A DNA stretch of 64,000 bases, from the NCBI RefSeq assembly GCF_900129555.1, contig NZ_FQWC01000007.1, positions 124,001 through 188,000 of the forward strand, read 5' to 3'. Both the position numbers and the translations under genes were made by a program. This DNA is from Flavobacterium defluvii. GTDB lineage: Bacteria > Bacteroidota > Bacteroidia > Flavobacteriales > Flavobacteriaceae. This document shows positions 53,180 through 61,379 of this stretch, piece after piece. Position 1 is the stretch's first letter. Each line of letters opens with the position of its first letter. A model generated the notes under the pieces. That model searched no databases. It was given only the letters and a program-made list of their open reading frames with translations, and had not been told where the DNA came from.

Positions 53180-53215
53180 ACCTTAGTATCTTAGCATCTT
53201 AGTACCTTAGAACCT
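53180..53215. repeat. Family A' repeat, right flank of four-helix-bundle gene
   Basis: ACCTTAGTATCTTAGCATC and AGTACCTTAGAACCTC, the inverted counterpart of 52731-52767, ending 10 bases before the stop of the PRiA4_ORF3-like gene. Confidence 0.85.
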
Positions 53216-53224
53216 CAAAAAAAA

Positions 53225-53767
53225 CTAATTCCAATTCTCCTCAAACCCATAATCTTCGAAGCTGTCGTCGCCGTCGAACATATCAAGGTCATCTTCGTCA
53301 AGATCATCTTCAAATTCTCCGTAGATATCGTTGTGCATATCATCGGCTTCGAAGTTTTTTTCGATGGCTTCGTCCGGCATAACTCCATGAGAAAATAAAG
53401 TTTCAGGATAAGTTGCACCAACAGTCTCTTCTTCAATTGCTGCCAATTCTACTAAGAAAGTCCACATGCTGATGAAATCATAAACGTAGATAATCTTTGT
53501 ATTTTCTTTATCTAAAATACTAGATAACGGATAATCGTTCATGGTTCTTTGTTCTCCCGGAACATCGCCCGTATCAAAAAGAGGAATTTCATCTTCCTGA
53601 TTCCAAGTCTCATCACAAGTATAAAATGAAGCAACTTCTGATCCGTCAAAACCAAAAGCATTGAAGATTGCATTGTGTAAATCCTCAAGTGTATCGTCTT
53701 CAAGAATTGCAATGTCTCTGAAAATATCTTCTTCGGCGTCTAGAATTACTCTAAATTTATAAACCAT
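53225..53767 (-). CDS. PRiA4_ORF3-like protein with acidic tail
   Basis: 180 residues. The N-terminal part (about 1-100) matches the plasmid pRiA4b ORF-3 / IS1096 TnpR-like family: MVYKFRVILDAEEDIFRDI, LEDLHNAIFNAFGFDG. The C-terminal 50 residues are very acidic (FEDDLDEDDLDMFDGDD). Despite the family name there is no resolvase catalytic motif, and no transposon features surround it. Chromosomal copies are common in Bacteroidota; function unknown. Confidence 0.85.
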   Translation of the reverse strand: MVYKFRVILDAEEDIFRDIAILEDDTLEDLHNAIFNAFGFDGSEVASFYTCDETWNQEDEIPLFDTGDVPGEQRTMNDYPLSSILDKENTKIIYVYDFISMWTFLVELAAIEEETVGATYPETLFSHGVMPDEAIEKNFEADDMHNDIYGEFEDDLDEDDLDMFDGDDSFEDYGFEENWN

Positions 53768-53878
53768 AATCTTTGTTTTTATTGAGAGGTCAAAGGTAAA
53801 ATATAAAAAATGAAATACGAATCGTGAAATACGATTTGTTGAAAAGATTTTTTCAGTTTTTTGGTTAAGCGATGTCGA

Positions 53879-53947
53879 TTGTCAGGCTGAGCGAAGTCGA
53901 AGCCTTACACCAATAGGAAAGCCCTTCGACTTCGCTCAGGTTGACAA
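53879..53947. repeat. Family G inverted pair
   Basis: TTGTCAGGCTGAGCGAAGTC with GAAGCC (53879-53904) and the inverted copy CTTCGACTTCGCTCAGG with TTGACAA (from 53924 to 53947) form a hairpin with a 16-base loop. A single copy lies at 92-117. It occupies the gap between two minus-strand genes. Confidence 0.85.
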
Positions 53948-53963
53948 ACTATAGAAATAATAT

Positions 53964-54563
53964 CTATTTGCCAGTCAGTCTCTTTCTAATTTTATGATAC
54001 TGTTTGTGGTAAGTACTGTGACTTGGATAACTTCTGCTCGAAGTCATATTGTTAAAAATCAAAGCTGTAAAAAATAAAATTAAAACTCCGGTTAATACTG
54101 GAGAAAGTACATACATGTATCCTAAAGCTTTTACTTTTTCGGTACCGATAACAGCGATTAAAGCCGTTGCACCTCCCGGTGGATGAAGTGTTTTGGTAAT
54201 CTGCATTAAAATTATGGCAATAGAAACGGCCAGCGGAGCTGCTATATACATAATATCCGGAACCAATTTATGAACGGTTACGCCAACAAAAGCCGAAATT
54301 ACATGACCGCCTATCAGGTTTCGAGGCTGCGAAAACGGACTTTGAATAATACCGTAAACTAAAACACTCGAAGCTCCAAAAGAACCAATTAAGTAAACGG
54401 CATCATTTCCTGAAAAATGCATCGATTGAAAATAAGCTAAAATTCCAATTCCGACAAATGATCCTAAAAAAGACCAAAAATGCTCTTTATAATCGATTAG
54501 AGTTTCTTTGTAAAGTATGTAACGGGTTTTGCGATAGCTTCTTTTTATCTTTTGAGTTGGCAT
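53964..54563 (-). CDS. HPP-family membrane protein
   Basis: 199 residues with four membrane helices (about 30-47, 54-73, 84-118, 147-170). The name-giving motif is at 127-129 in TLHPPGGATAL; GSFGASSVLVY and QPRNLIGGH are also conserved. HPP proteins of cyanobacteria/plants are linked to nitrite transport; bacterial function is mostly unknown. It lies downstream of the ClC gene, separated by a palindrome C copy. The co-orientation with an anion channel hints at anion transport. Confidence 0.88.
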   Translation of the reverse strand: MPTQKIKRSYRKTRYILYKETLIDYKEHFWSFLGSFVGIGILAYFQSMHFSGNDAVYLIGSFGASSVLVYGIIQSPFSQPRNLIGGHVISAFVGVTVHKLVPDIMYIAAPLAVSIAIILMQITKTLHPPGGATALIAVIGTEKVKALGYMYVLSPVLTGVLILFFTALIFNNMTSSRSYPSHSTYHKQYHKIRKRLTGK

Positions 54564-54592
54564 AATTTTAAATATTCGTTGTGGTATTAATA

Positions 54593-54651
54593 GTCATGAA
54601 TTCACGAATTTGTATGTTCAATTAAAGAAAAATAATTCATGAATTCGTGGC
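54593..54651. repeat. Palindrome family C, diverged loop
   Basis: GTCATGAATTCACGAATT and AATTCATGAATTCGTGGC form the arms, with a longer AT-rich loop than at 2567 and 42379. It lies in the 96-base gap between the HPP and ClC genes. Confidence 0.75.
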
Positions 54652-54659
54652 AAAAAAAA

Positions 54660-55937
54660 TTATTTCGTCAGGTTTGGAGCATAGCTGTATACTGTATAAG
54701 GATAAATTGTTTTTGCTGTATATTTTGAAATTAAACAAACAGCCAGAATTGGTAAAAACAGAGTATAATCGTTTGTTAATCCGCATACTAAAAAGATAGC
54801 TGTAAACGGAGCGTGGATACTGGCGCTTAAAACAGCAGCCATTCCGATAATTACAAAGTTAACCGGAATTACATTCACATGAAAAAAACGGTTTAAAGCC
54901 GAAGCCAATAATAATCCTAAAAAAGCACCAATAAAAAGACTCGGAGCAAAAACGCCCCCGTCACCTCCGGAAGCCAGTGTTATTGAAGTAACAATTGGTT
55001 TTAAAATTAATATTCCGATGAAAGTTAAAGCCAAAGTTACCGTTAATGTAATATCTGCCGAATTTCCGAAAATGTCTTTTATTGCGTGGTAACCTTCGCC
55101 ATATAATTGCGGAAAAAAGAACAATGAAATACTCAAAACTGCAGAACCAATTATGATTTTATAATAATGTGTATCGATTTTTCCGAATTGCGATTTGAAG
55201 AATAAAACACATTTGGTTAAGTAAACTGAATTCATTCCGGCTAAAATCCCTAAAAGAATAAAATACGGAATTGCTTTAAGATGCCATGTCGTTATAGAAA
55301 CGGCAAATAGAGGCTCTTCTTTTAAAATAAAAAGTAAACCAAAAGCAATCGAGACTGCAATTGCATTTGTAATAACAAATGCTCGTGTTACTTTTCTGGA
55401 AATTACTTCGAAAGCAAATAAAATTCCCGCAATCGGACTGCTGAAAAGTGCAGTAACTCCGGCTGCAACGCCAGCGCAGATTAATTCGGTTTTGTATTGA
55501 CGGAAAACATTTTCTTTTTCGTGTGCTACAGAACCAATTGTAGCCGTGGCAACAACGGTAGAAACTTCGATTCCGGTTGAACCGCCAAAAACTACAGTAA
55601 GTAATCCGTTTATAAAGTGTGATGGAATTTTATATGAAGGAAGATTTTTTGTGGTTTTGGTACTTTCAAAAACTTCTTTAATTCCTTTGTTTTCTTTTTT
55701 CTTAAAAAGATATTGTCTTAGAAAATAAATTACAGATAATCCAAAAACCGGAAAAATAATATAATATATTGGGTTTACCGAAACTTCGTGAAAGAAGATT
55801 TCTTCATAATATTCGGTTATTTTTTTGAGTGAAATTCCGAGGAAAGCCGACAGGAAGCCAATTAAAATAGAAACAATAACTAATTTTCGGAATTTAATGA
55901 ATTGATGATTTTTCTTGATTTGCGCCGTTTTATTCAT
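54660..55937 (-). CDS. ClC-family chloride channel/antiporter
   Basis: Membrane protein of 425 residues with about ten helical segments. ClC motifs: GGSTGIEVSTV (118-128) replaces the usual GREGP loop, keeping a Glu (Glu124) near the gating position; PIAGILFAFEV (168-178) with Glu177 at the internal proton-pathway position; and SGGDGGVFAPSLFIGAFLG (partly quoted), the GxFxP filter. The two glutamates suggest a Cl-/H+ antiporter instead of a channel. No CBS domains. It is the first gene of a likely two-gene unit with the HPP protein. Confidence 0.92.
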   Translation of the reverse strand: MNKTAQIKKNHQFIKFRKLVIVSILIGFLSAFLGISLKKITEYYEEIFFHEVSVNPIYYIIFPVFGLSVIYFLRQYLFKKKENKGIKEVFESTKTTKNLPSYKIPSHFINGLLTVVFGGSTGIEVSTVVATATIGSVAHEKENVFRQYKTELICAGVAAGVTALFSSPIAGILFAFEVISRKVTRAFVITNAIAVSIAFGLLFILKEEPLFAVSITTWHLKAIPYFILLGILAGMNSVYLTKCVLFFKSQFGKIDTHYYKIIIGSAVLSISLFFFPQLYGEGYHAIKDIFGNSADITLTVTLALTFIGILILKPIVTSITLASGGDGGVFAPSLFIGAFLGLLLASALNRFFHVNVIPVNFVIIGMAAVLSASIHAPFTAIFLVCGLTNDYTLFLPILAVCLISKYTAKTIYPYTVYSYAPNLTK

Positions 55938-55976
55938 CAGGAGAGAATTTGTATTCGCATTTTTTTATGCGGATTA

Positions 55977-55984
55977 CAAAATTA
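55977..55984 (-). promoter_or_regulatory. Possible -7 box of the ClC gene
   Basis: Reads TAATTTTG on the minus strand, 40 bases before the start. A small GCATTTTTTTATGC hairpin (55957-55970) lies between it and the gene. Confidence 0.4.
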
Positions 55985-56090
55985 AGGATGAAATTCGGTT
56001 TTTTATAGGAAATATTAATTTTAGTGTGTTAAAACTGGTGTAAACAGGAAAATTCTTTCAGTATGTTTTTCTTGAATATTACTGATTTAG

Positions 56091-56382
56091 GGCAAAGGTT
56101 CAAAGGAAAAGAGGTTCACAGTTTTGAAATATTAAATAGCATAAATTGCCTCCAGCTTTAGCTAGAGGAATGAATTAGATTAGTAAAAAGGCTTTAGCCA
56201 AACTAACGTTAGTTTGGCTAAAGCCTTTCAAGTTTGACTTTTAAATCATCCAGCTAAAGCTGGACGCAATTAAACTATTTGTTCTTTAGACAAACGAGAA
56301 ATCACACAAGTGAATCGAAGAGATTGGTAATAAAAAAGTAAACCTATGTACTTCCGTTCCTTTAAACCTTTGTTTCTTAGAA
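56091..56382. repeat. Nested inverted-repeat island (H-D-E-H')
   Basis: Fills most of the gap 55938-56383. Outer pair: family H (56091-56117, AAAGGTTCAAAGGAA) and inverted H' (56350-56382, TTCCTTTAAACCTTT). Inside are a perfect 42-bp palindrome D (56187-56228, arms AAAGGCTTTAGCCAAACTAA) and palindrome E (56247-56267), identical over 21 bases to 2712-2732. The left part 55985-56090 shows no feature. Confidence 0.85.
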
Positions 56383-56383
56383 T

Positions 56384-56773
56384 TTATCTTTCATAAAACT
56401 CAATCGGTAATAAATCAGGATCTGAAATAAATGTAAAACGCTTTTCAGTCGTTTCGTCAATTCTTATAGGTTCAGATTCTATATTTTTTGAAGTTAAAAA
56501 AGCAACAGTTTCATTTAAATTAATTACTTCAAATGCCAAATGACGCAATCCAACGGCTTCTGGTCTTGAAGGTCTTTTTGGCGGATCTGGAAAAGAGAAT
56601 AATTCAACCACATAAATTCCATTTAAAGCCAAATCTAATTTATAAGACTGGCGTTCTTCTCTATAGATTTCCCGAATAATTGTTAATCCTAAAATTTCGG
56701 TATAAAAAGTTTTAGATTTTTGATAATCAGAGCATAAAATGGCAATATGGTGAACTTTATTTAAGGTAAGCAT
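56384..56773 (-). CDS. VOC-family protein (glyoxalase/bleomycin-resistance fold)
   Basis: 129 residues. The opening LNKVHHIAILCSDYQKSKTFY and the internal GLRHLAFEV and LLPIEFYE supply the usual VOC metal ligands (His, Glu). The pattern resembles the GloA2/YaeR group. Substrate not determinable. It is the last gene of a four-gene minus-strand cluster with gaps of only 3, 3 and 10 bases. Confidence 0.87.
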   Translation of the reverse strand: MLTLNKVHHIAILCSDYQKSKTFYTEILGLTIIREIYREERQSYKLDLALNGIYVVELFSFPDPPKRPSRPEAVGLRHLAFEVINLNETVAFLTSKNIESEPIRIDETTEKRFTFISDPDLLPIEFYER

Positions 56774-56776
56774 TTT

Positions 56777-57349
56777 TTATTTTGATTCAGATTCTTGATT
56801 TAATTTTCGGATTACTTTTGCCGGATTCCCTACTGCCAATGAATTATCAGGAATATCTTTTGTAACAACCGATCCGGCACCAATAACGCAGCCTTTTCCA
56901 ATCGTTACGCCTGGACAAATAACAGAATTTCCGCCAATCCAGCAATCGTCTCCAATTGTTACAGGATAAGCATTTTCGAGTGTTTTTCGTAATTCGGCGT
57001 CAAGCGGATGCGATGCTGTATAAATTTGAACATTTGGCGCAATAAACACATTCGATCCAATATTTACAGGCGCACAATCTAAAACAACACAATTTACATT
57101 GAAATAAACGTTTTCTCCACAGAAAATATTATAGCCGTAATCACAGTGAAAAGGTGGTTCGATGTAAAAACCATCTCCTGCATTGGGAATCAGTTCTTTT
57201 AAAATTTCTTTTGCTTTTTTGGTAACTCGGTATTCTTTTACATTTAAACTATGCAGAAGATTTTTTGCAGTTCGGCGGCCTTTTACTAATTCCGGATCAA
57301 AAGCGTTATAGTATTCGCCCGAAATCATTTTTTCTTTCTCTGTTTTCAT
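56777..57349 (-). CDS. Sugar O-acetyltransferase (Maa/LacA/NodL type)
   Basis: 190 residues, hexapeptide-repeat left-handed beta helix. The N-terminal helical cap (MISGEYYNAFDPELVKGR, about 8-25) is typical of maltose and galactoside acetyltransferases. Catalytic His114 is in TASHPLD; DDCWIGGNSVICPGVTIGKG and GAGSVVTKDIPDNSLAVGNPAKVIR (partly quoted) form the coils. Transfers acetyl from acetyl-CoA to a sugar hydroxyl. Member of the VOC-YciI-DinB cluster, which looks like a stress or detoxification group. Confidence 0.93.
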   Translation of the reverse strand: MKTEKEKMISGEYYNAFDPELVKGRRTAKNLLHSLNVKEYRVTKKAKEILKELIPNAGDGFYIEPPFHCDYGYNIFCGENVYFNVNCVVLDCAPVNIGSNVFIAPNVQIYTASHPLDAELRKTLENAYPVTIGDDCWIGGNSVICPGVTIGKGCVIGAGSVVTKDIPDNSLAVGNPAKVIRKLNQESESK

Positions 57350-57352
57350 TTT

Positions 57353-57811
57353 TTACATTTTCGTCTTGGCAATCTTATCATGTATTTTCACAGTTTCCTG
57401 CAAAGCTGCGGTACAATACCAAGGCGTTAATTCGGCTTCGAGTAAATTGGCTTTTATGGCAGGATCTGTTACTACGAGTGCTTTTGCTTCGTCTACTGTT
57501 TCAACATTAAAAATATATATACCACGATAATTTCTATCATTTTTCATAAAAGGTCCGGCAACAACCAGTTTTCCTTCTTTTGCCAGTTTATTGATATTGG
57601 CCATATGCCCTTCAAAAAGTTTTTTGGTTTCTTCTTTTGAAGCCCTTGTATTGGTTCCCGATTTCAAAAGACAGAAAACATATTTCTTCATTCCGTATTC
57701 ATCGGCATTTAAAGATTTTGCCAGATTTTCATCAAATTTGATTTCAGTTTCTTGAGAAAAACCGATTACATTAATCAATAAAAAACCTAATAAAAAGAAG
57801 GATTTTTTCAT
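57353..57811 (-). CDS. Secreted YciI-like protein
   Basis: 152 residues with a signal peptide (about 1-20, NVIGFSQ), so it is periplasmic, unlike most YciI proteins. The YCII dimeric alpha/beta-barrel fold is suggested by MKKYVFCLLKSG, HMANINKLAKEGKLVVAGPF and YIFNVETVDEAKALVVTDPAI (parts of about 41-125). Activity unknown. Confidence 0.82.
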   Translation of the reverse strand: MKKSFFLLGFLLINVIGFSQETEIKFDENLAKSLNADEYGMKKYVFCLLKSGTNTRASKEETKKLFEGHMANINKLAKEGKLVVAGPFMKNDRNYRGIYIFNVETVDEAKALVVTDPAIKANLLEAELTPWYCTAALQETVKIHDKIAKTKM

Positions 57812-57821
57812 GACAATGTTT

Positions 57822-58280
57822 TTAAAGAAGTTTTTTCAAAATTACAATTTGTCCCATATGATACACATCATGCTGAATGATCCCGTGAATATCTTCATAA
57901 AAATTATGATTGTTATTTTGATCTATTTTCTCGAAATCCTCATCATTAAAATTACTCAAACACTCATTCCATAATTCCTGAGATTTTGCCAGACTTTGCA
58001 ATGATTGTTCCCAAGCTGGTTCAGATGAATCTAAAATGGGTACAAAATAATTATGATCGGGAGTTGTGATTATTTCCCCCTGAACGCGTTTTAATATGTT
58101 TCTTCGCCATTGTATTAGGTGATTGACAATTTCCCAAATTGTGTTTAAATTAGGATTGATTTTTTTATAAGCCTGAGCCGCAGTTACATCCTTTAAAGTA
58201 TCTGCTAAGGTAACTTCAAGCCACGGATTTCCATTATAAATGGATTGATACAAATTCGAAACTCTTTTACTTTCTGACAT
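57822..58280 (-). CDS. DinB-family protein
   Basis: 152 residues from the preferred start at 58280 (MSESKRVSNLYQ); a longer frame from 58337 adds an unlikely hydrophobic leader. Four-helix bundle of the DinB/YfiT type with metal-binding His residues in EIVNHLIQWR, NLAKSQ-like middle, and the last helix QHDVYHMGQIVILK. Possibly a thiol-dependent S-transferase as in other DinB proteins. Last C-terminal His motif intact. First gene of the four-gene cluster. Confidence 0.85.
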   Translation of the reverse strand: MSESKRVSNLYQSIYNGNPWLEVTLADTLKDVTAAQAYKKINPNLNTIWEIVNHLIQWRRNILKRVQGEIITTPDHNYFVPILDSSEPAWEQSLQSLAKSQELWNECLSNFNDEDFEKIDQNNNHNFYEDIHGIIQHDVYHMGQIVILKKLL

Positions 58281-58391
58281 AATTAATAGTTTTAGAAACA
58301 CTACAGCTAAGATACAAATTAGTAATTTACAACTCATCCTTAAAATTCTACAATTCGGTTATTATATATTTTTTAACAGGAAATGTTAAAA

Positions 58392-58399
58392 TACATTTG
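58392..58399 (+). promoter_or_regulatory. -7 box of the TonB-receptor gene
   Basis: TACATTTG fits TAnnTTTG and lies 20 bases before the start at 58420. The -33 position is a T-run instead of TTG. Confidence 0.5.
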
Positions 58400-58419
58400 C
58401 TTCATCAAAAACCAATACT

Positions 58420-60579
58420 ATGAAAACCAGAATTACTTTTATTTTATTATTACTAAGCACTTTTACTTTTGCTCAAAATATTATTTCAGGAAAAGTTTTG
58501 GACCAAAAAGGGAAACCAGTTGCCGGAGCAAACATTTATATTGATGGAACTTACGACGGAGCTACAAGTTCTGAAACAGGAGATTTTTCTTTTGAAACTT
58601 CTTCAACAGGAAATCAGTTTTTAGTTGTTAGCTTTTTGCTTTTCGAAACTTTCAAAAAAGAAATCGATGTTACGAACTTTAAAGATCAAACGGTAAAATT
58701 AAGAGAAAATGTAAATGCTCTTGATGCCGTTGTCATAACAGCCGGAACTTTAGAATCTGGAGACAAAGCGAGAGTATCGGTTTTAAAACCTTTGGATATT
58801 GTTACAACGGCAGGTTCAGCGGGAAATATTGTTGCGGCTTTACAGACTTTACCGGGAACACAAAGTGTGGGCGAAGACGGACGTTTATTCGTTCGTGGAG
58901 GTGAAGCAAGTGAAACACAAACTTTTGTAGACGGAATTCGCGTGGCACAGCCGTACGGAGCAACGACAAATAATTTACCAACAAGAAGCCGTTTTTCTCC
59001 TTTCTTATTCAGCGGAATTGCATTTTCTACAGGAGGTTATTCTGCCGAATATGGTGAGGCTCTATCAAGTGTTTTACTTTTAAATACACAGGATGAACCG
59101 GATCACAATAAAACAGATATTGGTTTAATGACAGTTGGGTTGAGTTTAGGAAATACTCAAAAATGGACAAAAAGTTCATTAAGCGTTAATATGGCTTACA
59201 TTAATTTAGCGCCTTATCAGGCAGTAATTCCACAAAATGTGGATTGGAATAATCCGTATCAATCACTTGGAGGTGAAACAGTTTACCGATATAATTTTAC
59301 AAACGGAATTTTCAAATTATACGCTGCCTTTGATTCTGAAAAATTCGATTTAAATCAAAAAAATATCAATTTCGAAAATCCTGTCAGAACAGATTTGAAC
59401 AACAATAACTTTTATTTAAACTCTTCTTATAAAGGAACTTTTGGAACGGGATGGCAGTTAACAACCGGAATTAGCTACGGTTACAGTAAAAACAAAACAA
59501 AATACGACATTAACGATATTAATGCTGATGAAAATGCAGCACAGTTGAAATTAAAATTAGGAAAGAAATTTTCAAACTATTTCAAATTGTCTTTTGGTAC
59601 AGATTATTTCATCACTAAATACAATGAAAACTTTAATGATAATATTTCTATTAATGTAGATAACGGATACGATTCTAATATTTTTGCAGCTTATACCGAA
59701 GCAGATATTTTATTCTCTAAAAAACTGGCCATGAAAGTTGGTCTAAGATATTCAAACAATAGTTTATTAGACGAAAATAATATTGCGCCAAGAGCATCAT
59801 TAGCTTATAAAGTTTCAAAAAGCAGCCAGTTTTCTTTTGCTTACGGAGATTTTTCTCAAACACCTGTTGTAGATTATATTAAGTATTCAAAATACCATCA
59901 GTTTGAAAGCGAAAAAGCACAGCATTATATTTTGAATTATCAGTTTACGCAGCCGGGACAGACTTTTAGAGCTGAGGCTTATTATAAAGATTACAGCAAT
60001 TTAGTGCAATATAATACAAGAGATATTCAGTACAATTCGGTTTTCAATAATAACGGAAAAGGTTATGCAAAAGGATTGGATTTATTTTGGAGAGACAGCA
60101 ATTTGTATAAAAACTTAGAATATTGGATTTCCTATTCTTATATCGATTCTGAAAGACAATACAAGAATTTCCCAACCATGGCAACGCCAAGTTTTATTGC
60201 CAATCATACTTTATCTGTAGTAACAAAATATTTTATTACAGATTGGAAATCACAAATCGGATTCACAAATAGTTACAGTTCAGGTCGTCCGTACAACGAT
60301 CCAAACCAAACGCAGTTCATGAACGGAAAAACTAAATCATATAATAGTTTGAGTTTTAACTGGGCGTATTTATTGACAACACAAAAAATCTTGTATTTCT
60401 CAGTTTCAAACATTTTAGGAACGCAGAATATCTTCGGATACGATTACGCAAAATTACCAGATCCAAATGGAGTTTACCAAAGACAAGCAATCACACCAAC
60501 TGCCGATAGATTTTTCTTCGTAGGTTTCTTCTGGACAATCAGCCAGAATAAAAATGAGAATCAATTGAAAAATTTGTAG
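58420..60579 (+). CDS. TonB-dependent receptor, no SusD partner
   Basis: Outer-membrane receptor of 719 residues. Signal peptide 1-19 (LSTFTFAQ). A carboxypeptidase-regulatory-like domain follows (about 20-95), then the plug (about 112-225, with GEDGRLFVRGGEASETQTFVDG partly quoted) and the barrel. It is smaller than SusC and lacks a SusD gene, so it may import a metal chelate, vitamin or small peptide. It is followed by a 345-base repeat-rich gap and then the DUF2141, TPR and kinase genes. Confidence 0.92.
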   Translation: MKTRITFILLLLSTFTFAQNIISGKVLDQKGKPVAGANIYIDGTYDGATSSETGDFSFETSSTGNQFLVVSFLLFETFKKEIDVTNFKDQTVKLRENVNALDAVVITAGTLESGDKARVSVLKPLDIVTTAGSAGNIVAALQTLPGTQSVGEDGRLFVRGGEASETQTFVDGIRVAQPYGATTNNLPTRSRFSPFLFSGIAFSTGGYSAEYGEALSSVLLLNTQDEPDHNKTDIGLMTVGLSLGNTQKWTKSSLSVNMAYINLAPYQAVIPQNVDWNNPYQSLGGETVYRYNFTNGIFKLYAAFDSEKFDLNQKNINFENPVRTDLNNNNFYLNSSYKGTFGTGWQLTTGISYGYSKNKTKYDINDINADENAAQLKLKLGKKFSNYFKLSFGTDYFITKYNENFNDNISINVDNGYDSNIFAAYTEADILFSKKLAMKVGLRYSNNSLLDENNIAPRASLAYKVSKSSQFSFAYGDFSQTPVVDYIKYSKYHQFESEKAQHYILNYQFTQPGQTFRAEAYYKDYSNLVQYNTRDIQYNSVFNNNGKGYAKGLDLFWRDSNLYKNLEYWISYSYIDSERQYKNFPTMATPSFIANHTLSVVTKYFITDWKSQIGFTNSYSSGRPYNDPNQTQFMNGKTKSYNSLSFNWAYLLTTQKILYFSVSNILGTQNIFGYDYAKLPDPNGVYQRQAITPTADRFFFVGFFWTISQNKNENQLKNL

Positions 60580-60581
60580 CC

Positions 60582-60909
60582 GCTAAGTTGCGAAGGTTCT
60601 GAGGTGCTAAGATTTTAAAAACTAAAAAAACTCAGAACCTCAGAACCTTCAAAAAAACAATTCATCATCAAAAATCAACAACTCAGTATCATTTAATTTT
60701 AAGAGAGTAAAATCTGATATACTTTTGAAGAGTAAATTAAAAGGAACAAAGAAATAAAGTAACAAAGTGACAAAGGTTCAAAGTTTTTTAGAATGTCAAT
60801 AATCATAAAATCTAACCTTTGTCCCTTTGCCACTCTGAACCTAAAAAAAAGAGTTTTAATCATCAACAAAAAAACTTAGAATCTCAGAATCTTAGCAACT
60901 TAGAACCTT
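60582..60909. repeat. Nested repeat island (A, a', H-H', A')
   Basis: The gap 60580-60924 is repetitive. Family A (60582-60620) and a short inverted piece (60631-60650) come first, then family H (60741-60784, AAGGAACAAAGAAATAAAGT) with its inverted copy H' (60812-60840, AACCTTTGTCCCTTTGCC), and finally inverted A' (60873-60909). A pairs with A' around H-H'. No ORF. Confidence 0.8.
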
Positions 60910-60924
60910 AAAAAAAAAGAACCC

Positions 60925-61332
60925 ATGACCAAAATTATTACCATAATCACGTTATTTATTTGCAGCTTAATGTCTGCTCAAAATGTTAAATTGACTGTTT
61001 CTGTTACAGGTGTAAAAAACAATACAGGAATTGTAAAAGTAGGTCTGTATAATTCAGACGGTACTTTTCTTAAAACGACATACAAAAGCCTTTCTTCTGA
61101 AATTAAAAATAATGAGGCTGTTGTAACATTTACAGATCTTCCGGCAGGTGAATATGCAATTTCAACATATCACGATGAAAACAATAACGGAAAGCTTGAT
61201 AAAAACGCAATGGGAATTCCTTCAGAAGATTATGCCACTTCAAACAATGCAAAAGGATTTATGGGGCCGCCTTCTTACAAAGATGCTAAATTTGTTATAG
61301 CAAAAGATTCTAAAATTGAAATTATATTATAA
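60925..61332 (+). CDS. DUF2141 secreted protein
   Basis: 135 residues with a signal peptide (about 1-19, SLMSAQ). DUF2141 hallmarks: GIVKVGLYNSDGTF, FTDLPAGEYAISTYHDENNNGKLDKN (partly quoted, about 73-98), MGIPSEDYATSNNA and the closing KFVIAKDSKIEIIL. The DENNNGKLD segment looks like a calcium-binding loop. Periplasmic or secreted; function unknown. Same direction as the TPR and kinase genes that follow. Confidence 0.9.
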   Translation: MTKIITIITLFICSLMSAQNVKLTVSVTGVKNNTGIVKVGLYNSDGTFLKTTYKSLSSEIKNNEAVVTFTDLPAGEYAISTYHDENNNGKLDKNAMGIPSEDYATSNNAKGFMGPPSYKDAKFVIAKDSKIEIIL

Positions 61333-61379
61333 ATAGTAACTAACAAACAAATCAAAATAACCATTTAATAACTTATAAA

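Noticed and set aside
53225..53767. Reading the IS1096 TnpR-like family name as a resolvase or transposon
   Set aside because: No serine or tyrosine recombinase catalytic motif, no terminal inverted repeats specific to the gene, and chromosomal neighbours; the name is historical.
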